Part shown: piece by piece, positions 34,601 to 41,900 of the stretch
How positions within the stretch are numbered: the stretch's first letter is position 1
How the letters are laid out: each line of letters starts with the position of its first letter
From: Thermoanaerobaculia bacterium
GTDB taxonomy: Bacteria; Acidobacteriota; Thermoanaerobaculia; Multivoradales; JAHZIX01
Assembly: GCA_027069135.1 (NCBI GenBank)
Contig: JALXFE010000539.1
Location: 1-64,000 of the forward strand
Direction of reading: 5' to 3'
Length of the DNA stretch: 64,000 nt
Made by a program: the position numbers and the translations under genes
The notes under the pieces: model-generated
What the model saw: the letters and a program-made list of their open reading frames with translations, nothing else
What the model was told of the DNA's origin: nothing
Database searches by the model: none

Positions 34601-37002
34601 TCTCCGCGGAGCTCGATGCCTTGGCTTGCGCCGAGGAGCGAGAGTTCTGGGAAGACCGGTTGGAGACAGCGCCCTCCGGAGAGTGTCTCCCCAAGGAAAA
34701 GGGCCGTACCGCCGACGGCCTCGTGGCCGTTTTGGACACGGAGTTCCCGGAGGCCCTGGTAGCCCGCCTGGAGACGTTGGCCCAGGCCGGTCGGACGGGG
34801 CTCAAGGAAGTGCTCCTCACCGCCCATCTCGTGGTGCTCTCGGCCTTCTGCGGGCGCCGGGCCCTGACCACCGGATTGGAAGTTCACGGCCGATTGGAGA
34901 TTCCCGGCGGGGAACGGGTCCTCGGGATGCACATGAATATCCTGCCGTTTCCGATGACCTTGGGAGGGGGTACCTGGAGGGAATTCCTCGAGAAGGTTCG
35001 GGACCGGGAGAGGGAGTGGCTAGGCCACCGGCGCTTCCCCTTCGTCGAGATGGCCCGGGGACAAGACGGCATGGTCCTGGAGACAGTCTTTAACTTTACC
35101 CATTTCCACGTACTGCGCTCGGTCGCGGCGCTGGAGCGTTTGGAATTGCAGGAGGCCTTCGGGTTCAATCAGACGAGTTTTCCGCTGCGAGCGGACTTCA
35201 ACCGTCATCCTCTGACCGGTCGGCTTCACCTGTCGCTGACCGTTCGCCAGGAGTCTCTGGGGCCCGTCCGGCATCGACGACTGATCGAGAGCTACCGCCG
35301 ATGCTTGGTGGAGTGGACGGCGAATCCACAGGCGAGCTACCTCGAGTTTTCGACCCTGGGGCCGGCGCAACGGCAGCAGATGCTTTGCGAGTGGGGGGGC
35401 GGGGCCGTCCCGCGGCAGGCCGTGGCTTCGTTGCCGGAGAGGTTCTTCGAGCAGGCTTGCCGGACACCGGAGCGGAGGGCTCTCGAGATCCTGGGAGAAT
35501 CCGGCGTCACCTACGAAGAGTTAGCCGGTCGGGTGTGGTCCCTGGCGGCGACCTTGGAGAGGGAAGGTTGCTCGGCCGGGGCCGTGATGGGGATTCTCTC
35601 CGGCCCTTCGGTCGCCTACGTGACCGCGGTGCTCGCGGTGCTCGTGGCGGGCGGGACGTTCCTGCCCTTGGGGGTGAAAGAGCCCCAGCGACGCCTCGTA
35701 GAGCTGATGCACCGAGGGGGGGCACGGCGAATGCTCGTGGAGCCGGGCCGGGAGGTCCCGTCGTCCCTCGAGCGGCGAGCCCTACCGATCGATGAGGGCT
35801 GGGTGGGGGAAAGTGCAGAGTCGAGGCATCGAGGGACTCCCCAAGATATCGCCTATCTGTTCTTTACTTCCGGGTCTACCGGAACGCCGAAGGCGGTGGC
35901 CGTATCCCATGGGGCCTTGGCTCGTCTCCTGACGGCCCTTTCGGAGACCCTGGACGTTCGTCCCGGGGAGCGCTGGTTGGCTTTGACGGAACCCACCTTC
36001 GATATTTCTTTAGTCGAGCTTTTCCTACCCCTTCTCCGAGGTGGGTGCAGCGTCCTGGCGCCGACGGGGATTTCCCGGGAACCGGTTGAGCTTGCCCGGT
36101 TGATCGCCGAGGCCGATCTGGACGCCGTCCAAAGCACGCCGGCGATCTGGCAGTCCCTGGTCGACGTGGGCTTCAGTGGGCCCCGGGGCTTGCGAATTCT
36201 CTGCGGTGGCGAGGCCCTGCCCCCGGACCTGGCGGCGCAGCTTCTGAGCCGCGGCGGGGAGGTGTGGAATCTCTACGGTCCCACCGAGGCGACGGTGTGG
36301 GCTACCGCGAGGCGACTGCGGCCGGCGGGCGCCGTGGACTTGGGTCGCCCCCTACCGGGGGTTCAAATCTACGTCTTGGACGCCGGCCTTCGGCTCCTGG
36401 GGGAGGGCACCGAAGGGGAGCTCTTCATCGCCGGTGGTGCCTTGGCCACCGGGTATTGGGGGGACGCTCCCTCGACGGCGGTGAGCTTTCTTCCGGATCC
36501 CTTCTCCGAGGATTCCGGCCGTCGGATGTACCGGACCGGGGATCGGGCCCGATGGTCAGCGGCCGGCCGGCTGGAGTTCCTCGGCCGTCTCGACGGGCAG
36601 GTCAAGATCCGCGGGATTCGGGTCGAGCCGGGGGAGATCGAGGCGGCTCTCGAGGATCTCGCCACCGTCCGGCGAGCCCTCGTCCTCGCGGAGGAGATCG
36701 CACCGGGACATAGAGGTCTCCTGGCTTATGTCGAGCTCGAGGAGGGGAGCTCGATCTCGCCTCGAGAGATGCGTAGCTTCTTGCAAGGTCGCTTGCCGAG
36801 CTTCTTGATCCCGTCCCGGATTTTTGTGGTACGTTCTTGGCCGTTGACGCACCATGGCAAGGTAGATCGTGGACGATTGCCGAAACCTCTGCGTCCACGT
36901 CCCCCGGAAGAAGTTCTGGTCTCCCTCATCGATCGGTTGGATGCGATGACGGAGGAGGAAGCTCGGTCCCTCCTGGAATTGGGCCCCGAGTCCCAGAATT
37001 GA
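28681..37002 (+). CDS. Lipopeptide NRPS: FAAL-ACP-C-A(Ser)-PCP-C*-A(Gly), no terminal PCP
   Basis: This 2773-residue synthetase opens the assembly line. A fatty-acyl-AMP ligase (about 10-560; LQYTSGSTGRPKG, LPPFHDMGLVGGLL, GRLKDLIILRGRN) activates a fatty acid and loads the ACP (Ser611). C1 (about 670-1110; His799-His800, HHIVGDLWS) should acylate the first amino acid. A1 (about 1150-1665) reads as DVWHVSLID, a serine code; PCP1 uses Ser1722. C2 (about 1790-2230) has Phe1931-Asp1932 where HHxxxDG requires two histidines. A2 (about 2255-2745) has intact core motifs and code DIVQLGLVW, close to glycine. The protein then ends after a short acidic tail with no carrier domain. The ATG at 28681 lacks a good ribosome binding site; the ATG at 28699 is an alternative. 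Confidence 0.93.
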   Translation: MCSEGEMPGDFGSSTLIRVLRERARSQADTTVYTFSADGESIGGTSSYQNLYERTSALALGLRRQGLEGQRVVLALPAGFDFACAFLACLMAGVVAVPLPAAPRRRGRLAGVAADCAAQAVWQRGERESLGLRELTCVGLLADAAKGGDPRGSELEVHPDEVAFLQYTSGSTGRPKGAVITHGALVANLEMIRLSFQLTPKDVVGSWLPPFHDMGLVGGLLSPLWSGVPAVLMPPLSFLSKPYRWLKMIETFGVTVSGGPDFAYRLCVSRVSPEQRQDLDLSTWRLAFSGAEPIRSSTCDAFLQAFSPSGLPPRSFLPCYGLAEATLLVSAGEPGAAQRVFPGEPGGSSTAVSCGVPASAVRIRIVDPKTRRRIGDGEEGEVWVASPALAAGYWNLPPRAEDPFVSTPHSWGPEEEPARRWLRTGDLGVEREGQLYITGRLKDLIILRGRNLHPEDLETHALAAHESLAEAQVAAFGVPAGSEDTEGEFAVVVLSPARIRRREVSGAAEEIRRSVRRKLEERLQVEVREVLLVRPGSIPLTSSGKVRRRRARELYLQGAFARLGGRRPRAPKVGEPRDALAWLQKFLGERIGEAPEAVDAHRTLGDFGLDSMGMTLVQHGLEREFSVRIPLETLLAGSSLAFLAELVGGNPPGAGPYRVEVPREEPEGWRPSEGQEALYFLQQAHPESTAYHLATALRIEAPIGEGDLRDALEAVVRRHDALQVGFRSVPSQLRPKLERLSPGQAASLLVEDAREWTRPQVRRGLAEAIARPFDVGTGPLLRLHLWRRSEGDVLLLVLHHIVGDLWSVALLMSELSKRLRPAPAAPERSVPAPRKLNDEPRGPSYYSWVEAQKDWQESPVGRVAAAFWRRRLTPLPPAAELPPDRPRNGRGSSSGGAFHTPLGTQLMARLEPFARCRGMTPYMVLMAAVQVLLARGSGLQRFAVGTLAAEREGAPTASMVGYLINPLVAVAEVPAGSSFERLLVTVKEGTLGMLAHSRTPFRSLVTDLEPPRGAGVNPFFSILFSWQGTGIALENGGHRTPGGLVLGRGDSETFFAGAAARSLRLPPKDAAFDLSLLAAPDGEDLLLCLEYRTELYDGTSIARLAGCLSRLLEQCLTKPHRDVGAYSLLSRAQSQQIVWEAGDTARRFGGGTLVQEIFGQARRRPRAVALRHGSRELSFRELATGSLRIAAALMARGIGPESVVALALERSPEWVLGALGTLLAGAAFLPLNPKEPVERLELMVEDGAPDLVLFAGSDPVGRNGLAGLDLLIELPSAVLREPPPEAPGQLAYVLFTSGSTGRPKGAMNTREGLFNRLCWMQSTYRLDPEDRILQKTPLTFDVSVWEVFWPLMVGARLVLAPEGAHRDPRRLVEQIVSEGISVVHFVPSLLGAFLAELAPEEVPPAPSLRLLVASGEALTGILAGRVRERFAGSLRFENLYGPTEAAIDVTAYTVPMTPSPGPVPLGRPVANTTVHVLDRRLQPLGLGIPGEMFIGGIQLARGYRGDARRTAEVFLPDPSGEMGRRLYRTGDLGARRPDGTLMFLRRRDDQIKVHGIRIELGEVEAALCAHPQIEEAAAALVRGQEDDSEGRLLGGGLRYFSGPGSPQGLEGAAPRSRLLAYFVPTRPGAVDRGELRRFLRRRLPKASEPQVLIPISRLPRTASGKVDRSELVASSARLRTAEAPYVAPHSEQERVLARVLESVLEVPRVGSEDDFFSLGGDSILSLKVRADLEAGGWELGLDAFLEERTVARMARLMVSTARRLPDLNPGPPVEAPFHGLREEDLALLPEGLDDAYPLSRTQSGVIFHSQFDAASSMYRDLFLARFVGSLVPKLLKKALQATVDRHPMLRTTFDLESFSEPLQLVHRQVSVELFHADLSALGLKTADGVRAIETWIEGELAVPLDWTRAPVPRFSALGSTAGGFWFVISFFDALLDGWSAASLAQEVIQAYDALLTGEVPVGQDPPIGGYRRFVSAELDALACAEEREFWEDRLETAPSGECLPKEKGRTADGLVAVLDTEFPEALVARLETLAQAGRTGLKEVLLTAHLVVLSAFCGRRALTTGLEVHGRLEIPGGERVLGMHMNILPFPMTLGGGTWREFLEKVRDREREWLGHRRFPFVEMARGQDGMVLETVFNFTHFHVLRSVAALERLELQEAFGFNQTSFPLRADFNRHPLTGRLHLSLTVRQESLGPVRHRRLIESYRRCLVEWTANPQASYLEFSTLGPAQRQQMLCEWGGGAVPRQAVASLPERFFEQACRTPERRALEILGESGVTYEELAGRVWSLAATLEREGCSAGAVMGILSGPSVAYVTAVLAVLVAGGTFLPLGVKEPQRRLVELMHRGGARRMLVEPGREVPSSLERRALPIDEGWVGESAESRHRGTPQDIAYLFFTSGSTGTPKAVAVSHGALARLLTALSETLDVRPGERWLALTEPTFDISLVELFLPLLRGGCSVLAPTGISREPVELARLIAEADLDAVQSTPAIWQSLVDVGFSGPRGLRILCGGEALPPDLAAQLLSRGGEVWNLYGPTEATVWATARRLRPAGAVDLGRPLPGVQIYVLDAGLRLLGEGTEGELFIAGGALATGYWGDAPSTAVSFLPDPFSEDSGRRMYRTGDRARWSAAGRLEFLGRLDGQVKIRGIRVEPGEIEAALEDLATVRRALVLAEEIAPGHRGLLAYVELEEGSSISPREMRSFLQGRLPSFLIPSRIFVVRSWPLTHHGKVDRGRLPKPLRPRPPEEVLVSLIDRLDAMTEEEARSLLELGPESQN

Positions 37003-37401
37003 ACCGGTCCCCCCCAAGATTTTTTCTCGCTCTATTACGGCGAGAGTTTAAGGTCTGCGGCCTCGAGAGCTCAGCAGCGGGACGGTCTCGTACCGTTTTT
37101 CTGGAATTTTATTCCACTCAGAGATATTTGTCTTTCGTTCAGAGCGAAGAACACCCCAGATCCCCTTGATTGCGGGCTTCAGGAGTTCGCGAAAGTCACC
37201 CATTTGCATAGGTTTATGATGGATACATAAAGAAATTGTTGTCCCCATCGGAAGACCTCTTTGCACTACAAGCTGTTGAGGAAGCGAAATCAGCTTAGGA
37301 GTGCGACGATTTTCACCAAAGAGTAATTAGATTTTATGTAAAGGGAAATAACTTTTTTCTCTGGGAGAGTCTTGCCCGGAGTGAATGGGCCCAAATCTCG
37401 A
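37003..37401. other. AT-rich non-coding gap inside the NRPS locus
   Basis: About 400 bp without a supported gene separate the first synthetase from the free-standing C domain. It is the only sizeable gap in the locus. Two 60-base stretches counted by hand (37201-37260 and 37321-37380) have 37-38% G+C, against roughly two-thirds in the flanking genes. No carrier-protein motif (LGGDS-like) is found here in any frame, and no convincing promoter, RNA gene or transposon end. It may hold a promoter for the downstream genes or mark a recombination joint. Confidence 0.6.
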
Positions 37402-38904
37402 ATGAGCGATCATCCAAATCCGGCAGATAGTAGAAAAGGCGGCGCTATGGCCAGCCCCGGTGTCGCCCTGGCAGGGGAATTGGTCGAAGATATTTACACC
37501 CTGTCGCCCGTTCAACAGGGGATGCTCTTTCATATCCTTTCCGCCCCCGATCGGGGGCTCTATTTTGATCAGACCGTCTGCACCGTGACCGGTGCCCTCT
37601 GCCTGGACGCCTTCCGTTGGGCTTGGGAGGCGGTCCTCGCTCGGCATCCGGCGCTCCGGACTTCCTTTGTTTGGGACGGATTGAGCAAACCGGTGCAGGT
37701 GGTCCACCGACAAGTTCCTCTGGATTTCCGCACTCTGGACTGGCGCCATATGGGGCCCAAGGTGCAGAAGGTTCAATTCGAGGTTCTCTTGGAAGAGGAC
37801 CGGCAGAGAGGTCTGGAGCACGGTGAGCCGCCCTTGCTGCGGATTCATTTGGTACGCGTCGGAGATGATCGCCATCTTCTTCTTTGGTCCGTTTCCCATC
37901 TGGTTGCGGATGGCTGGTGCAGCGCCATTCTCCTGGACGAGGTCGTGAGTCTCTACGAGGGGCGCCGCCGCGGGGAATCGCCGCAGCTGGCTCCCCATAC
38001 CCCCTATCGTGAGTACGTCGCCTGGCTCAAGCGTCAGGATCTTGGCGCTGCAGAGAAATATTGGCGGCGGGTGTTTCGAGGTTTCTCGGTCCCGTCTCGG
38101 TGGGTTCCAGACATCGCAGCTCGGCCCGGTGGGCCGGACCCGGCCTTTCGCCAGGAAGGGCTCGTCGTCTCCGAGGAGTTGAGCTCAGCTCTACGAGATC
38201 GAGCCAAGGAGTGGCGCCTGACGCTGAATTCTTTGATCGAGGGGGCATGGGCCCTACTCCTCTCCCTCGAAGCGGAGACCGAGGACGTGGTCTTCGGGGT
38301 GACGGTCTCCGGTCGCTCGGCGGAAGTACCGGGCATCGAGTCCATGATCGGGCTCCTGGTCAACACCCTACCGATACGACTGTCGATTTCTCCTCAGATG
38401 CCGGCTCGGGAGTGGCTTCAGTCGCTTCAGCAATCCCAGGTCGAGTTGCGGGAGTTCGAGTACTCCCCCTTGAGCCGGGTGCAGGCCTGGTCCGGGCTCG
38501 AAGCAGGCGGCCATCTATTCGACTCCATCTTCGTCTTCCTCAACGCCTTCGACCCCCGGCATCACGACACCGGGAGCCTCGGATTGGAAGACCTTCGACA
38601 TCTCAGCCGGCCCCATTATTCCGTCAGCCTTCAGGTGGTACCGGCGGAGCGAATCCGTTTCGATTTCGTCTACGCTGCAGAGAAATACCGGTGGGCTCGG
38701 GTCTGTACCTGGCTCGAAACCCTGGAGCTGATGCTCGCGACCCTGGTCGAGAAAGAAGAGTCCCAGCTGAGCGATCTGTTGGATGCCGGAAGAGATCATA
38801 TTGCCGCCCGAGGCCGGGAGCGCCGTCGGCACCGACGAGATTCCAATAGCGATAGCCTTAGGGACACCAAGCCCATTCCCGTTCGACTCGAGGATTCCGA
38901 ATGA
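37402..38904 (+). CDS. Free-standing NRPS condensation domain
   Basis: The 500-residue product is a single condensation domain with no adenylation or carrier domain. It opens with DIYTLSPVQQGMLFHILSAP (C1 motif, of the type found after carrier domains) and has HPALRTSFVW (C2). The active-site motif reads SHLVADG: Ser165 replaces the first His, but His166, the residue usually needed for catalysis, and Asp170-Gly171 remain. VSGRSAEVPGIESMIGLLVNTLPIR is the later core. A charged tail of about 50 residues may serve for docking. Start candidates in frame are TTG 37372, GTG 37381, ATG 37402 and ATG 37447; the last has AAAAGG upstream and could be the real one. The stop overlaps the next gene by 4 bp. 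Confidence 0.88.
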   Translation: MSDHPNPADSRKGGAMASPGVALAGELVEDIYTLSPVQQGMLFHILSAPDRGLYFDQTVCTVTGALCLDAFRWAWEAVLARHPALRTSFVWDGLSKPVQVVHRQVPLDFRTLDWRHMGPKVQKVQFEVLLEEDRQRGLEHGEPPLLRIHLVRVGDDRHLLLWSVSHLVADGWCSAILLDEVVSLYEGRRRGESPQLAPHTPYREYVAWLKRQDLGAAEKYWRRVFRGFSVPSRWVPDIAARPGGPDPAFRQEGLVVSEELSSALRDRAKEWRLTLNSLIEGAWALLLSLEAETEDVVFGVTVSGRSAEVPGIESMIGLLVNTLPIRLSISPQMPAREWLQSLQQSQVELREFEYSPLSRVQAWSGLEAGGHLFDSIFVFLNAFDPRHHDTGSLGLEDLRHLSRPHYSVSLQVVPAERIRFDFVYAAEKYRWARVCTWLETLELMLATLVEKEESQLSDLLDAGRDHIAARGRERRRHRRDSNSDSLRDTKPIPVRLEDSE

Positions 38905-41900
38905 GCCTTGCCTGCGCGGCCCGGGGGATTCCCTACGATGAAACGACCGGCGGATCCGGCCGACACGAAACCGCTCACCGAGTAGAGGCCGAGAGCACCG
39001 AGGAAATGAACGAGCCGCCCCCGCTTGCAAGCCCATCGGTCGAGGGCTTTCTCATGTCTCCTCAGCAGGAGCGTCTCTTCAAGCAGCAGGACCGCTCCCC
39101 GCAAGCGTTCATTTCTCGTCTGGCGATCAAGATCTCCGGGCCCCTAGAGATGCCGGCCTTGCTCTTGGCCGTCGGGGAAGTCGCCGCCTCCCAGGAAGCG
39201 CTCCAGACTCTTTTCTTACCCTCTCCGAGCCTCCGTCGCACCGTCCAGGTCGTCGCCGGCCCCGCTCCTCGGATCGCCCGGATCGATCTCACCGGCCTCG
39301 GCCGGCGGCAGCGCCAGCGGGCGGCGGAGGAACTCCTGGTTTCCGAGGGACGTCAGCTCTTCGATCTCGCTCGAGGCCCTTCGTTGAGGGTTCTTCTCTT
39401 GCAGTTGGAGGCGACGGAGCAGCTGGCAATTTTCCACCTTCCTTCCCTCTGTGCGGATTTGAGGAGCCTGAACCAACTCTTCGACCAGATCACTTCCGCC
39501 TATGCCTCCCGGCGGCCTTTGGAGCCCCACGAACGGCCGATGCCCTATACCCAATTCGCCGCTTGGCAACGCCAGTTGCTCGACCTTCCCGAAGCCGAGG
39601 AAGAACGCCTGGTGTGGCAGGCCTTGGACCTGAGCGGAACCTTCCCGGAGCAATTGCCGTTGCTGCCGGAAGTGGCGCCGAAGCAGCAGCGGCAGAATCC
39701 GTTTCGGCCGGGAAAGGCGCGGCGGATTCTCGAAGCGGAAAAAGTCTCACGACTGCAGCAGGAGGCCGAGCGCCTCGGCCTGCCGACGGAGGCTCTCCTC
39801 CTGGCTGCTTGGGGGCTTGTCCTGTGGCGGTCCGTGGCCCCGGAGCCGCGCCTTTCTCTTTTTCGGTCCTGCGACGGCCGCGGTGCCTACGAGGAGCTTC
39901 GAGCGACTCTGGGTCTCTTCGAGAAATATCTCCCGGTGGTGGTGGGCATCCAAGAAGAGACCGGCTTCGAGGGGCTGGCCCGACGGGTCGCCCGTCGCCT
40001 CACCGGGGCCGATGACGATCAAGAGTATTTCGACAGCCGAATCTGGACGAGGGAAGGAGGGGAGTTCCCGGCGGATGGTCTGCCCTTGGGGTTCAGCTTC
40101 GATCCCTGTGAGGAGCCGCGACAGGTTGGGGAGGTGCAGTTTTCCATCGCCGGCCTCCATTGCGTGAGCGAGCGATTCGCAGCCCGGCTGGCCTGCCAGG
40201 CCCGCCATGACGCGCTGCGCTTGGAGCTCGTCTTCGATCGCGGCCTGTACCCGAGGCCGGTGGCGGAGATGCTCCTCGGCCGTTTCGAGGTGGCGCTCTT
40301 CTCCGCGTTGGATCGACCCCAGGCGGACCTGGGTTGCCTCGAGATCCTGAGCCTGGAGGAGCGCCGGCAGCTTCTCTACGAGCTCAACCAGGGAGCTCCC
40401 GAGATCTTGCTCCCGGGAGTCGGTGGCCGACCGGTGTACCGGTATATCGAGGCCGCCTGTGTCGCCTACGGCGATCGGGTGGCGGTTTCCTGCGAGGGCC
40501 GCTCTCTGACCTATGCGCAACTCGGGGCCGGGGCCAATCGAATGGCCCGCCATCTGCAGCGCCGGGGGGCCGGCCCGGAACGGCGGATCGCGGTCGCCCT
40601 GGAGCGCTCGACGGACCTGGTTCTAGCGGTTCTCGCGGTGCTCAAGGCAGGGGCTGTCTATGTGCCTTTGGATGTCGAGGGCCCGCCGGCCCGAGGGGCT
40701 CAAATGATGGCCGACGTCGGTGCCGACCTGGTGCTCATCGACCGTGTTTCGAGCCCGTGGGCCAAGGGCTTGGGCGCCGAGGGCGTCCCGATGTTGGCTC
40801 TGGAGGAGCTGGGCGCCGATCTTCTCAACGAAGAGGCCTCGCCCCTGCCGACCCAGATGCCTCCCCAAGGCCTGGCCTACGCCATTTTCACTTCCGGCTC
40901 GACGGGCCGGCCGAAGGCCGCGGGAAATACCCATGAGGCTCTGACGAATCGGCTGCTTTGGATGCAGGAACGCTATCGATTGGAGCCCCGGGACGTCGTC
41001 TTACATAAGACCCCGGTCGCCTTCGATGTTTCCGTCTGGGAGCTGCTCTGGGCCTTGATGACGGGGGCTCGCCTGGAGGTCGCCAGGCCCGGAGGGCATC
41101 GAGATCCAGCCTACCTCCTGGGGGTCATCCGCGACCGAGGGGTGAGTGTCGTTCACTTCGTGCCCTCGATGCTCAAGGAGTTCTTGGGCCAGGACGGAGT
41201 CGAAGATTGCCCTGCTCTACGGCTGGTCGTGGCCAGCGGTGAAACGCTCTCGCCGGCTCTCAGCCGGCTCTTCCACCAGCACCTGGACGCCTCTCTCGAG
41301 AACCTCTACGGCCCTACCGAGGCCGCCGTCGACGTGACGGCCCACCGCACTGATGGGCGGGAGTTGGTCACGGTCCCCATCGGCCGGCCGATCTCGAATC
41401 TACGGGCCTTCGTCGTTGACGAGCGGTTTCGAGCCGTCCCTTGGGGGCGGGAGGGGGAGCTTTGCCTGGCCGGGGTCGGCCTCGCTCGAGGCTACCTCGG
41501 GGAGCCTCGGGAAACCGCCAGCGCGTTCCTACCGGATCCCTTCAGTGGAATTCCCGGCACCCGTCTCTACCGCACTGGTGATCGGTGCCGGTGGCGCGGG
41601 GACCGTCGGCTCGACATCTTGGGGCGGCTGGATCAACAGCTCAAGATTCGTGGTTGGCGGGTCGAGCCGGGAGAGGTCGAGGCCGCCCTCCTCGAGCACC
41701 CGGCGGTTTCCGCGGCGTCGGTGCTGGGGCAGAGTCTCGAGGGCTCCGGAACCCGGTTGGTAGCCTACGTGGAGGGCTGTTCCCGATCCGATCCCCCGGC
41801 GGCGGCGGAGCTGCGAGATTTTCTCGTAGGCCTCTTGCCACCCCCCTTGATCCCCGGGCACTTCGTCAGCCTCGAGGCCCTTCCCCGATTGCCGAGCGGG

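Noticed and set aside
37003-37401. A frameshifted PCP after the A(Gly) domain
   Set aside because: I looked in all forward frames for an LGGDS/LGGHS-like motif and found none; base composition also differs from coding sequence here.
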